DNA of 64,000 nt from Rhynchopus euleeides (GCA_963210315.1 OY723239.1:2017501-2081500); one strand, 5' to 3'; shown: positions 19,012 to 30,800, counted from the first letter of the stretch. The notes: a model not told the origin generated them from the sequence alone. Translations and numbers: made by a program.

Positions 19012-19707
19012 TCTGGACGGGAAGCTCCCCGCAGTGAGTGGTCGGGGGCCGTGGCCACGACCTCGGGGTGATGTCCAGCCGAGCAGAACGTGGCGCCCGG
19101 AGTACCGAGTGTTTGCTCCACTCAGAGGGGGTTCGATGCAGGACCCCTTCCCAGTCATGATCTCCTCAGTGCCTCCATCGATCCCCTCCGTCAGGGATCT
19201 TGCTGTGTGTAACATTAGCACAAGACCTAAACCCGCATCGCGTACCCATCCTTCGAAACCGTGCGATGTGCAATGTTGTGTTCATGTAGCTAGCTCGGAG
19301 AGTGTCTTAGCGAGCCCGCAAGGCTAGCTATATTTGCACCGTCCAACCAAATCTTGCTCAGCTTCGACTTGGCGCCGAGAGAGTTACGAGCGCTGCCCAT
19401 AGAATCAGGTGTGCCGGGCGTGTGTGTCTTTATCAACACACGCAGACTCCTGCATACAGTAGACGGCCTACAGGCGAGGAGGAGTGTGACCTACTGTTGG
19501 GGGTGGTGAACTGGTCTGCGACGTCATCCTGCTGGTGTGCGACGTCTCCACCTCCTGCGGCACAGGGGGCCTTGTGATCTGGAGCGCTGGGGCAGCGCGG
19601 TGCAATGTCGGAGTGCGGACGGGCCAAGTCCCCCTGCTCCTGTGCATGCAGCGCAGATTTCTTGTTGCTGCGGTCCAGACAGCGGGCCGAGACCGGATGT
19701 GATGTCG
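19012..19707. other. Spacer between satellites B and C
   Basis: No gene supported. Unique sequence with an inverted TAGCTAGC / GCTAGCTA pair near 19290-19330. Confidence 0.5.
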
Positions 19708-21537
19708 GCCCACCCTCGGGACATCACTGCCTGGCTCGGCCCACCCTCTGGACAGGACTGCGTGGCTCGGCCCATTCTCGGGACAGCACTTCCTAGCTCG
19801 GCCCACCCTCGGGACAGCACTGTCTGGCTCGGCCCACCCTTGGGACAGCACTGCCTGGCTCGGCCCGTTCTCCGGACAGCACTGTCTGGCTCGGCCCGTT
19901 CTCGGGACAGCACTGTCTGGCTCGGCCCATTCTCGGGACAGCACTGTCTGGCTCGGCCCACCCTTGGGACAGCACTGCCTGGCTCGGCCCATTCTCGGGA
20001 CAGCACTGTCTGGCTCGGCCCGTTCTCGGGACAGCACTGTCTGGCTCGGCCCATTCTCGGGACAGCACTGTCTGGCTCGGCCCATTCTCGGGACAGCACT
20101 GTCTGGCTCGTCCCACCCTTGGGACAGCACTGCCTGGCTCGGCCCATTCTCGGGACAGCACTGTCTGGCTCGGCCCGTTCTCGGGACAGCACTGTCTGGC
20201 TCGGCCCGTTCTCGGGATAGCACTGTCTGGCTCGGCCCATTCTCGGGACAGCACTGTCTGGCTCGGCCCATTCTCGGGACAGCACTGTCTGGCTCGGCCC
20301 ACCCTTGGGACAGCACTGCCTGGCTCGGCCCATTCTCGGGACAGCACTGTCTGGCTCGGCCCGTTCTCGGGACAGCACTGCCTGGCTCGGCCCATTCTCG
20401 GGACAGCACTGTCTGGCTCGGCCCGTTCTCGGGACAGCACTGTCTGGCTCGGCCCGTTCTCGGGACAGCACTGTCTGGCTCGGCCCATTCTCGGGACAGC
20501 ACTGTCTGGCTCGGCCCATTCTCGGGACAGCACTGTCTGGCTCGGCCCACCCTTGGGACAGCACTGCCTGGCTCGGCCCATTCTCGGGACAGCACTGTCT
20601 GGCTCGGCCCGTTCTCGGGACAGCACTGTCTGGCTCGGCCCGTTCTCGGGACAGCACTGTCTGGCTCGGCCCATTCTCGGGACAGCACTGTCTGGCTCGG
20701 CCCGTTCTCGGGACAGCACTGTCTGGCTCGGCCCATTCTCGGGACAGCACTGTCTGGCTCGGCCCATTCTCGGGACAGCACTGTCTGGCTCGGCCCGTTC
20801 TCGGGACAGCACTGTCTGGCTCGGCCCGTTCTCGGGATAGCACTGTCTGGCTCGGCCCATTCTCGGGACAGCACTGTCTGGCTCGGCCCATTCTCGGGAC
20901 AGCACTGTCTGGCTCGGCCCACCCTTGGGACAGCACTGCCTGGCTCGGCCCATTCTCGGGACAGCACTGTCTGGCTCGGCCCGTTCTCGGGACAGCACTG
21001 TCTGGCTCGGCCCGTTCTCGGGACAGCACTGTCTGGCTCGGCCCGTTCTCGGGACAGCACTGTCTGGCTCGGCCCATTCTCGGGACAGCACTGTCTGGCT
21101 CGGCCCATTCTCGGGACAGCACTGTCTGGCTCGGCCCGTTCTCGGGACAGCACTGTCTGGCTCGGCCCGTTCTCGGGATAGCACTGTCTGGCTCGGCCCA
21201 TTCTCGGGACAGCACTGTCTGGCTCGGCCCATTCTCGGGACAGCACTGTCTGGCTCGGCCCACCCTTGGGACAGCACTGCCTGGCTCGGCCCATTCTCGG
21301 GACAGCACTGTCTGGCTCGGCCCGTTCTCGGGACAGCACTGTCTGGCTCGGCCCATTCTCGGGACAGCACTGTCTGGCTCGGCCCACCCTTGGGACAGCA
21401 CTGCCTGGCTCGGCCCATTCTCGGGACAGCACTGTCTGGCTCGGCCCATTCTCGGGACAGCACTGTCTGGCTCGGCCCATTCTCGGGACATCACTGTCTG
21501 GCTCGGCCCACCCTTGGGACAGCACTGCCTGGCTCCG
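19708..21537. repeat. 31-bp satellite C, about 59 units, with higher-order structure
   Basis: The unit contains GGCTCGGCCCA, then TTCTCGGGACA and GCACTGTC. Marker variants recur at multiples of 31: the CACCCTTGGG unit, and the GGGATAG unit ending at 20220, 20840 and 21181 (620 and 341 bp apart). This implies duplicated 11-unit blocks of 341 bp. Confidence 0.95.
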
Positions 21538-21855
21538 CTTCGTGCCAGCACGAGCACTAGCCGTTGCTCCTGCATTGCCCCAGGCGGCCAGCTCCCATCT
21601 TGGCTTGGCCCAGGATGACAGGTTGATCTCAATGTTTACCCGTGACACGGGCCCCGCCGTGCCTTCTCGTCCTGTGAGGGCTGAACAATGCACAGGGACC
21701 GCTCGACATTATTTTTTGGGTCCAAATGCGTGCTCCCAGCTAGGGGCCACCCAACTCCCCGCCCTTTTTTTTGCCTCCGATTTGGCCCATTTTCGGCCCA
21801 TTTTGCCCTGCACCAGCCTGCACTTTTTTGCACCGGCTAGCGAAGACCCCCTTTG

Positions 21856-22110
21856 TTTTTGTTGTTGTTGTTGTTTTTGTTTTTGTTTTTGATTTGGGGG
21901 GGGGGGGGTTGCTGTAACCTCGTGTTTTCGCTATTCCAGACCCAGGAAAAGGTTTTCTCCTAGTCCTCCCACCCACGGGAACACCAAAAGTGGGGGTTTG
22001 GGATCACTTCCCCCCCCTCAAGGGCACACGAGCCAACACACCAGCACGAGCTCTCGCCTCCTCAAGCCGCGACACCGCATACGCTAAAGCCTTGGGCTGA
22101 CAGGCACATG
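21856..22110. other. Simple sequence and unique DNA
   Basis: A TTG/TTTTTG microsatellite (21856-21893) followed by a long G run (21895-21908). Nothing else recognised. Confidence 0.6.
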
Positions 22111-22114
22111 CCAC

Positions 22115-22165
22115 AGGGGGGTCTGGGGGGCGGAGCCCCCCAGCCGCCGGAGGCCACGGTAGTGA
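22115..22165 (-). repeat. GC hairpin motif (solo)
   Basis: GGGGGGCGGAGCCCCCCAGC then CGCCGGAGGCCACGGTAGTG. A strong hairpin; six more copies at 23120, 23261, 52256, 52429, 62818 and 62991, the others in pairs. Confidence 0.8.
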
Positions 22166-22260
22166 ATGTCTGTTCTTGTGCGTATCCCATGCACGGGATT
22201 AGGGGTAGGGGGGCCATATGCCCCCTCTTGTGGGAAAAATCATCTTTATTTCCCCCCCCC

Positions 22261-22615
22261 CACGGTGGTCGCCCGCACGTCGGGGTAGACCCTTTTGGGT
22301 GGTCGTTAAAGCGGGGGTGGGTACCCCCCGCTCAGCGAGTCCGACCCCCGATATCGGGGGTCTGACTAACACGGGGGTGGGGCCCCGAAAATCGCAGTCC
22401 GACCCCCGCTCTGACCCCCGCCCCAGACCCACGGAGGTGGACCCCCTGGGGCGGGGGTCAGAGCGGGGGTCTGGACCCCCCCGCTATCGGGGGTCGGACT
22501 GCGATTTTCGGGGCCCCACCCCCGTGTTAGTCAGACCCCCGATATCGGGGGTCGGACCCGCTGAGCGGGGGTACCCCCGCTTTAACGACTACCCAAAAGG
22601 GTCGAGACCACCGTG
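22261..22615. mobile_element. Fold-back element with CACGGTGG ends
   Basis: CACGGTGGTCGCCC opens and GGGTCGAGACCACCGTG closes. The two halves are inverted copies over about 165 bp each (for example GCAGTCCGACCCCCGCTC against its complement), and each half holds smaller palindromes (GACCCCCGATATCGGGGGTC). No coding capacity. Confidence 0.85.
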
Positions 22616-22984
22616 TGCCCATTTGACCCCACCTCTACGGGCTGTGGGTTTTAGCAAGCGCTTGCGCTTGCAGGATTTTGGGAAAATCGCTTTTTTTGCC
22701 GCTTGCGCAGGAACACAGCCTTGGGCCCCACAAAAAATGTCTGGCGACCAAATTCTTTTTTCTACCCGGGGGGGCAGGGATATATTTAAATCATGATTGA
22801 CTCAGAATTGAGATTGAGGATTTCGGCCCCAGGAAAAAAAACCCCAAAAAAAACCCCTGTTTTTTCTTGGGGGGTTTTCCCCCCTCACAAATGGCCTCAC
22901 AAATGAGAGTCTCGGCACAAGTCGAAGGCACATTCTGGTGCCACCTTGCTTTGGGGTACTCACGCAAACCCGCAAACCCGGGTT

Positions 22985-23166
22985 TCCACCCCCCATAAAA
23001 ACGCGTCGACCAGTTTTACTGGGTCGACGATTGGTAAGCCCCGACAAAGCGTCAACCCGGCTACACTGGTTCGACGGTCGATGTCGAAGAGAGTATGGTG
23101 GTCTTGCAGGAACATATGCTCACTACCGTGGCCTCCGGCGGCTGGGGAGCTCCGCCCCCCAGACCC
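22985..23166 (+). repeat. GTCGAC-array repeat with GC hairpin, copy 1
   Basis: CCCCCCATAAAAACGCGTCG, then GTCGACC...GGGTCGAC palindromes, GAAGAGAGTATGGT, and the hairpin GGGGAGCTCCGCCCCC. The same order recurs at 62555-62868. Confidence 0.75.
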
Positions 23167-23260
23167 ATCAGGTCAGGGAGTCCAACCACTCCAGTAGCCT
23201 CAGGCCTCAGGAGGACGCAGCCAACTCGCACTGAAGCTACGCCCACAATGAACAGATGTT

Positions 23261-23313
23261 TACTACCGTGGCCTCCGGCGGCTGGGGGGCTCTGCCCCCC
23301 CAGACCCCCCAGC
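23261..23313 (+). repeat. Second GC hairpin of the pair
   Basis: TACTACCGTGGCCTCCGGCG then a GGGGGGC/GCCCCCC hairpin, about 140 bp after the first copy. The in-between text (CCAGTAGCCTCAGG) is shared with the 62.9-kb pair. Confidence 0.75.
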
Positions 23314-23586
23314 TAGCGTGAGCCCATGGCCACCCACCAGCCACGGCACCAAAAAGGTGGCCAATCGTCGACACTTTGACGCACAGTAAATGGCCCCCAA
23401 TGACTCAAAAAAAATTGAGTAGGGTCACCGTGAAGAGAGTTTGATCCGTTGATGCCAAAAACGACCCTCTCGTGTGGTAGAACGACGCTGTGCCACCCCC
23501 ATTTTAGGGGGGGGAAACAGGGGTTTTTTACGATTGAGAATCTGAAAATCTGCCGAAAACCCCATGATTTAAAGACATCCCTGCGG

Positions 23587-23693
23587 GGGGGTCTTCGCTA
23601 CGGGGTGGTCGTCAGTGCATTTTGGTGCATTTCCTGTTGAATGAGGTGAAAACTGACGAAGATTGACGAAGGATAACGACCAGCGAAGACCCC
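23587..23693. mobile_element. Miniature element, GGGGTCTTCGCT family, inverted copy
   Basis: GGGGGTCTTCGCTACGG ... CCAGCGAAGACCCCC, with CAGTGCATTTTGGTGCATTT inside: the reverse complement of the 7174 element. Confidence 0.75.
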
Positions 23694-24125
23694 CCAGGAA
23701 GAATATCTTCCTGGGATTTTCATTTTTTAGAATACTTTTCACCCCAAATCTTCCAAGCGAAAACACTGAAGAACCTGTCTCAGGCCACGTTAAAAAAGAC
23801 TGTTGGCAGCGCACGGAAACTCAGACACGCAGGTGCACAAACAATAAGAAACCGCTTGTGCGACACCCTGTTGTCTTTGGACCCATCGTCGTTTGCCTCC
23901 TGCGACAATGAGGTAGATCCAGTAGTCCAGGTATTTCGCAGCCTGCCCCCTCCCCCACCCCTTCCCGTTCACTTCACAATGCTATTCACTTTGCTTTTCC
24001 GCTACCCCCTCCCGCCTTGCCTCTGCATCGACCCCTCTCGTTATGTTTCCCGCATCACTGGACAAACAATCAACCAAGCAAACTGTTTTGCACAAGGAAT
24101 GGCTGTCGAGTGGGCTGCAAGTCTG

Positions 24126-24266
24126 CAGACACAGCGTCGGTCCGCAGCGCGACGTCGGCCTGGAACACCGCCCGGTGTCTCCGCCACTACGTACAGTGTA
24201 CGTAGTGGCGGAGACACCGGGCGGTGTTCCAGCCCAACGTCGCGCTGCGGACCGACGCTGTGTCTG
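24126..24266. repeat. 141-bp near-perfect palindrome
   Basis: CAGACACAGCGTCGGTCCGC at the left is repeated inverted at the right, with arms of 69 bp, two mismatches seen and a 3-base centre (GTAC-AGT-GTAC). A half-match (GCGGACCGACGCTGTGTCTG) lies at 51626, next to the assembly gap. Probably a fold-back element. Confidence 0.9.
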
Positions 24267-24297
24267 TTGGAGGGTGCCACAACACTGACACGTCATT

Positions 24298-26250
24298 GCA
24301 TTGGTGTTCTTCGGAAGTGCACACGAGCACGAACAGAGGGCACCAGGGCAATGACTCTGACTTCCTGATCATGAACGGTTATATTCAAACCCGTTCAGCA
24401 AAAAAAATGAAGGGTTAGATGATGTTTGAATGGGGCACTTAGTGCCTCGAGAAGAGTGTATTTTTGTCACTCACGAATAATGAACTTGCTATTCACAACT
24501 GTCTTGTTTCATACCCTTATGTTGCTTTGGTAGAACGCGCAGACCACCCGCTCGGGCGAGAAGCGTGTGAAACCTAAAAAGGAGTTCGCAGGAGTGGCAG
24601 CAATATGGGCGTGTTTTTCTGTCATCATTTGCTTCTCTGCATTATCAGTACATCACCCTGGTTGCACAAACAAAAAGTCGACTGACCCGCATAGTGAATA
24701 ATTCGTTCCGACCAACGTCGGTTGGCAGTGCATATTTTATGCGCTTCTTTGATTTTCATTTGACATTATGCGTTCGAAGGCAGTGAGGCCAGGCAGCTGT
24801 TTGCCTGGCCAAAGCTTTAAGATATCACCTTCCCCGTACCACGCCATCTGTCAAGGAACTGTGGTGGAAGGACTACCGTTTTGAAGGTTTATTCCTGTTT
24901 GAAGAACTGTTGATCATAACTGTCTTGTTTCATACCCTCACGTTTTTCCTCATTATGACCCGACACGTTGCCACTCTCTCGTACGCCACGTTTATTAAAT
25001 CATGCACGTTGTCTATAGTACGCGGTGTCGAATGGTTTATCACTCGCATGCAGGCCCCAGCCATGCAGGACGGCATCACAGAGGAGTCAACAGCAAAGCA
25101 CAATGCTGCAAAGCAAGGCAACAGACAAGGCAGCGCAACACACGTTGCTGTGGACTTGAGATGTCGTTGGTCAGTCCGTTCGTGATGTCAGTGTTTCGCG
25201 CAACACGACTGATCTACATCTTCCACAAAATGCAAACGGTTTTCCAATTTTTCAATTCCGTGTCCTGGTGTGTGCCAAGGAAGCACAAGGCTTGCCTTGT
25301 GGGTGGCGATCTGTGCACGGAATATTCGTGTGTGTGCAGCAACATCATCGCCACTGCAAGGCACGCAGCAGGCAGGGCAGCAGGTGGCGCGCCGCAATGC
25401 AGGGACGCCTGGCAGGCTTCCAGTGCAGGGTGCTGCGGGTCGGGATCGTGTATCGGGACCGACACCACTGGGATGTGGGCAGCGGGAAGTGGCACCAGTT
25501 GCCCTTGCAAGCAGCCCGCCACACGACACACGACAACGGCGGTGCTTGCTTTCTGACCGTCGAAGCATCGAATGCATGTGGAGGCTCTCTTGTGCTGTAT
25601 CAATGGTGGGACGGCCACGCCTTCTGGGGTGCGCTTGGCGCGCTTCCAACGGTTGGAAGCGCTTTCAAACGCTTCTCATGCGCCTGTGCGGCGTGGCGTG
25701 GCGTGGGGTCGAAGCGCAGACAAGCGGGTTGGTTCTTGCGCTGTGGTCCCTCGGGGATGCTGGACTCCCAGCATCCCAGCCTCAAAATTTGTGCATTGCA
25801 CTTCCGGGTGGCCGACACGGTTCTGTGTGTCGGCCGAATTTGTGGAGATGAGACTTGTCGGGTGCAGCAAACACGTCACCCTTGATCGGGCTGGCTGGGC
25901 ACTGCAGAGGAAGGATTACACCACTACACAATCGCATACTTATTAGACACTCCCACCACCCCACCACCCCACCCATACATTCGTTCAGTTCTATCCTGCT
26001 TCTTTCCCGCATCCTCGATTCACCACCACCCACTCTCACCCACCCCGTTTACCCCAAGGTACATGGGGGGCATGCGCTCTGTGTCACTCTGTGCCACACT
26101 GTGTGTCAAACTGTGTCACGTTGCGGCCAGCTTGTGAGGCGGTTCACCCTTCCTCACTTCTCTGCATTTCTGATCGAAGGCCCCCCATGTGCCTTTGCGT
26201 ATTCTCGACCCTCTCGGTCTTTTGCTGTTTTTGCCTTCCCCATTTCCCAA
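24298..26250 (+). repeat. Dispersed repeat, copy 2 (longest uninterrupted copy)
   Basis: Matches 53195-53970 plus 55184-56340 and, from 25011, copy 1 at 2412. Landmarks are GAGGCCAGGCAGC (24783) and TTCATACCCTCACG. The reading frames differ between copies, so it is called noncoding. Confidence 0.75.
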
Positions 26251-26254
26251 TTTC

Positions 26255-26440
26255 CAGACGAACCGATACTCCGCTGTGAGGCAGAAGGTCGACGCAGCAC
26301 CACCGCAGCCACCCTCACCCTCACCCCCGCAACCCACCCCCTCCCCATCCCAAACCCCGCCCCTTTGCACTTCCGCACCGCAGTGCCGCATACACGCACA
26401 GCCGCCACACACACACACGCCTTGCCGCAACTTTGAACCG
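26255..26440 (+). promoter_or_regulatory. Orphan upstream module
   Basis: Carries CAGAAGGTCGACGCAGCACC and then TTGCCGCAACTTTGAACCGG, as before genes 1, 4 and 5, but no family coding sequence follows within 1 kb. Probably the remains of a lost sixth gene locus, or a module moved with the dispersed repeat. Confidence 0.5.
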
Positions 26441-27492
26441 GACGAGGCCTGCCTGCATAACCACCAGGCGTGCTGCCCGCCTTCCCGTGCCAGCCTCCTG
26501 CACCTCATATACATAATTGTATGTGTGATATGTTGCACCAATTGCCGACCACTGTGCACCACAAGCCTGGCGGCTCGGGTTAGTTGGAATACACACAGCA
26601 TCACACCGCACAAAGAGCTACCTCACCAACCTATTTTGGGTCCTTCGCTCTGTGTCACTTTTGCAGCTTAGTGTTGTGAGCGGCGGCTCACTTTTTCTCG
26701 CTCTTCCGCACTTCTGAGCAAATGCCCCCCGATGATCCCCGGAGCCTTGACGTGCTTCAGCGAAAGTGTGTCTCCTGCAAACCAGTCCAGGTGGCAAGAG
26801 TCGAGCCCGGGGGTGTCAATCCGTGCGGTGGCGACTGCTGCGGTGGGGGTGACGCTTCTCTGTGGGCGGGGGTGGCAAGGGGCAGCAAGGAGACAGAGGG
26901 GTTGGCCAGTATGCCTCGCTCTGAGGTTGGCGTGGGGTTGGGGGTCAGCAGGTAGGGGGGCCATGCCCTGTTACACAGGCTGCGCCTGGGCAACGGCCAG
27001 TTTGCAAAGAGGGCCTGTTCAGCGCCAGCACGGCACGGTGCCAAGTTGTTGGTGCCAGACCTCGGCCCCACTGAGGCCACACCCCTAAGACTGGTCTGCT
27101 TGCGGCGTTGAGGCACCCCAGCCTGAGGGCAGGAACTGCGGGGGTCCACGACTGTTGCGGGGCAACAGCGTCGAACGTGATGCAAGGCAGTTGATCCGTC
27201 TTGAGGGGGATGCTGCAGAAGCACGCGTTTCCTGCCTGGCGCTGCCTCCTTTGGCTCAGAGGCTGGAGGGGTGCGCCAGATTCCGCGTGCGTCGCATCTG
27301 AGGTGTGTGTGGGCTTGTCTGCCGGTGTAGCCCCCTAACCCCGGACCCTGGCTGGGACGAATGCTCGGCAGCTCGTCCAGATGTGTTGAAGTCCCCGTAC
27401 TGTCACCCCCCCCCCCCCCCCCCCCCGACCCAGCGCCCTGCAAAGACTATTTGCTGACATGCCTCCTGCTGTGGTTTTTTCTTTTTACGCAC
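26441..27492. other. Gene-free stretch
   Basis: No ORF with protein-like composition or repeat match. A C run lies at 27408-27426. Confidence 0.5.
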
Positions 27493-27655
27493 ACGACTTT
27501 CGTGCGGAAAGTGTCATTCAGCTCTGCCAAACGTGCTCTACACACCACCCCCTTCATCAGGCAAGTGGGTTTGTAAGTGTGTGTGGAAGCGCCAACGCAT
27601 CAAACGAAGTATCAACAGTAGAGAAAGCGCGGCAGAGTTGAAGTGACACTTTTCC
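27493..27655 (+). promoter_or_regulatory. Module upstream of the giant gene, shared with the cyclase locus
   Basis: GTCATTCAGCTCTGCC, CACACCACCCCCTTCATC, GTGTGTGTGGAAGCGCCAAC and AGTGACACTTTT recur in order at 57643-57745 and 58904-58992, upstream of the adenylyl cyclase. It lies about 200 nt before the giant gene's likely ATG. A regulatory role is inferred; it could be an unrelated dispersed repeat. Confidence 0.45.
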
Positions 27656-27858
27656 CTGCGTGAAAACCACACACCACCCCGACACAGTGGCACCAGTCAC
27701 ATACGTATATCTGATACACATACATTGCATTGTACGGACGCACACACCCCTGTGCGCCAACTGCAGTACAGCGTGCCGGCAGGTGCGGGTGTGCAGCAGG
27801 CAGACTTTTATCCTTTATAGAACAGCGCGAGCTGCTTCGGCAGCTGCAGGCGCAGAGG

Positions 27859-30800
27859 ATGCGTGGGGCAGTGGTGCTGCTGCTCGGGGCAGCAGCGTCG
27901 GTGCACGCAGGATGTGCGGACCAGGGTTCGCAGCGCAGATGTGACGGCAACGGGGGGTGCCTGTGGAGTGCGCCGTGGGCGCCGGGCCTATGCACGAACG
28001 ACCCGTGTATCGCGAACATCAACCAGCAGATGTGCGAGGCTGCGGCGGTGACAATGCCGTTCCCGTGCCAGGCGCCGCCGGGGGACCCGGACTTCTGCTT
28101 CGTGGCGGTGTGCGAGTACAACCCGCGGAATGCGCAGAGCTGCAGCGCGAAGCGGTGCCTGCACGAGGAGGAGGGGTCGTGCAGCGCGGCGGGGTGCACG
28201 TGGACAGCGACACCTTCGCAGGTGGGGCCCAGGTCGTCGCCAGGTGACAAGATGACGCAGTGCCGCGAGGACTTCTGCGGCGGGCTGAACACAATTGAGT
28301 GCCAGGTGCGCGGCGGGTGCCAGTTCAGCGGGGGCCAGTGCACCATGAAGGAGTGCGGGGCACACCAGAACGAGCGGGAGTGCGACCACGACCGGAAGTG
28401 CCACTGGGATGTGTCGGGGCGGTACTGCGGTGACACGGGGTGCGGTGGGTACGGGAGCAAGGCGGCGTGTGCCGCGCAGGCGCAGTGCATGTACGACGAC
28501 AACCACAATGCGTGCGTGCCGAAGACGTGCGACAAGTACAACCACCCCGAGGACCGGTGTGGGTGCACGAAGGACCCGGACTGCACGTGGAAACAGACGC
28601 CGGGCGGCGGCGGTTACTGCAGCGGGACGAACTACAACGCGTGCCCGGACCTGGACATCGCGTTCGTGCTGGACGGGTCAGGGTCGACGCGCCGCTCCTT
28701 CGGGCGCCACCCGCACGGCTTCTACGGGCTGATGGAGATCCTGCGCGAGTGGGTGAAGACGGTGCCGCTGACGGGGGACGACCACAAGGCGGGGGCGTCT
28801 GGGAAGACGGGGACGGGTGCGTTCCGTATGACCTTCATCCAGTTCTCAAAGGCGGAGGCGCGGCCGGACGAGGACCACCCGATGGGGTGCCGGATCGGGC
28901 AGTGCACCGACGGGCTTCTGTCCGGGCGGCTGGACGAGCTGGAGGGTGACATCGACTGGCACGAGGCGAACTACCAGGCCCAGTGGACGTACATGCACGA
29001 CGCCCTGCAGGACGTGGCGGACCACACCTTCCTCCCGTCGCAGAGCCCGCCGGAGCGCCAGCACATTGTGATCATCATCGCGGACGGCGGTATCACGGAC
29101 ATCAACGGTGACGCGTGCTGCGAGAAGCGCTGCGGGGACAGGCGGTGCATCGACAGGCGGTGGCTGCCCCGCTATCCGGGGATGCTGAACGCGGCGCAGG
29201 CGAAGCTGAAGACGGAGGACGTGACGGTGTTCGGTATTGTGATGCGTCGATTCGACTACCACACCTTCCAGGATGATAACGCGGAGGTGAAGTTGAAGCC
29301 GCTTGTGGCTGAGCCGCGGGACGACCACTTCATGAACCTGATGTTGGACGAGATCCCGAAGACGGTGCTGGGGCGGCTGTGCGACCCGAACAGCAAGTTC
29401 GGGAAGCTGCTGCAAGGGGGCTCGAAGACGACGACGAAGGGGTGCCCGCTGATGTCGATGGGCGCGTGCGAGGCGTCGTCCATGTGCCAGTGGGACTCGT
29501 CGCGGCTGCGGTGCACGGAGTCGATCTGCTACTCGCTGTGCAAGGAGCCGCAGTGCAACACGAACGCGCTGTGCCAGTGGACGTCCGACAGGTGCGAGCT
29601 GAAGCCCCCGGGGTGCCCGTCGAAGAACCAGCAGGACTGCACGCGGGACGCGACGTGCCTGTGGGACCCTATCTGGAAGGACAAGTGCATCGACAACCCG
29701 TGCATCAAGCAGAAGACGAGCGACTCGTGCACCGCGCACAGTGTGACGATGCCGACGCCGTGCCGGGCGCCGTTCGGGGACCCGGACTTCTGCAAGCTGG
29801 AGGTGTGCGAGCACGACAAGTCGAACAACCCGTCGTGCAACGTGAAGAAGTGCCTGCAGATCACGAAGGGGACGTGCGAGGCGGAGAAGGGGTGCGTGTG
29901 GAGCGGCCCGGACCCGGTGGGTAACACCGTGTCTCCGTCGGGCAAGGTGGGGATGTGCAACCCTGAGGAGTGCAAGCACACGACGCAGGACGCGTGCGAC
30001 AAAGACCCGAAGTGCGACTGGGACGGGAAGACCCCGTGCGCGCCGAAGCCGTGCACGCAGCACAAGAACGAGAAGGACTGCGACCACGACCTGTCGTGCA
30101 AGTGGGATTTGACGAAGGCGCCGGCGCAGTGCACGCTCACGGAGTGTTCGAAGCACGCGGGGCAGGACCCGTGTGACAAGGACCCGCAGTGCATGTGGTC
30201 GGCGTCGGGCAAGGTGTGCGTGCCGAAGACGTGCGACAAGCACAAGGCGCAGTGCCCGTGCGACAAGGACTCGGACTGCGTGTGGCATCACACGTCGTCG
30301 ACGACGGGCGGGTACTGCACCCCGCCGAAGTTCAACGCGTGCCCGGACCTGGACATCGCGTTCATCCTGGACGGGTCAGGGTCGATGCGCCGCTCCTTCG
30401 GGCGACACCCGCACGGCTTCTACGGGCTGGTCGAGATCATGCGGACGTGGGTGCGCTCCGTGCCGCTGACGGGGGACGACCACAAGGTGGGGGCGGCCGC
30501 GTCGCGCGACGCCGGTTTCCGTATGACCTTCATCCAGTTCTCAAAGGCGGAGGCGCGGCCGGACGAGGACCACCCGATGGGGTGCCGGATCGGGCAGTGC
30601 ACCGACGGGCTTCTGTCCGGGCGGCTGGACGAGCTGGAGGGTGACCTGGACTGGCACGAGGCGAACTACCAGGGTCAGTGGACATACCTGCACGACGCCC
30701 TGCAGGACGTGGCGGACCACACCTTCCTCCCGTCGCAGAGCCCGTCGTGGCGCCAGCACATTGCGATCCTCATCGCGGACGGCGGGCTGACGGACTACAA

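Larger units (their letters stand above)
16175..21850. mobile_element. Candidate 5.7-kb composite transposon holding three satellites
   Basis: GGGGTCTTCGCT at 16175 and AGCGAAGACCCC ending at 21850 are the tips of the miniature family seen at 7174 and 8227, and CTTTG flanks both outer edges (16170-16174, 21851-21855). The subterminal sequence also resembles the miniature elements (AAATGCACCAAAATGCACC near 16430). However, a second inward tip pair (16175 with AGCGAAGACCCCC near 16315) and a diverged tip GGGGATTCTCGCT near 16358 allow an alternative reading of two nested elements. No transposase is seen. Confidence 0.45.

Noticed and set aside
19285-19335. tRNA-like cloverleaf (TAGCTAGC pair, GGTTCGA-like words nearby)
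   Set aside because: No consistent acceptor, anticodon and T-arm geometry could be drawn.
16467-21537. CRISPR array
   Set aside because: Units are contiguous with no unique spacers; this is satellite DNA in a eukaryotic context.
19468-21693. 741-residue reverse ORF and its forward counterparts in satellite C
   Set aside because: Same artefact of stop-free 31-bp repeats; no start context or flanking protein-like sequence.
26722-27088. Short Gly/Val/Ser-rich ORFs between the orphan module and the giant gene
   Set aside because: No family signature, no repeat copies to compare, composition as expected from GC-rich noncoding DNA.
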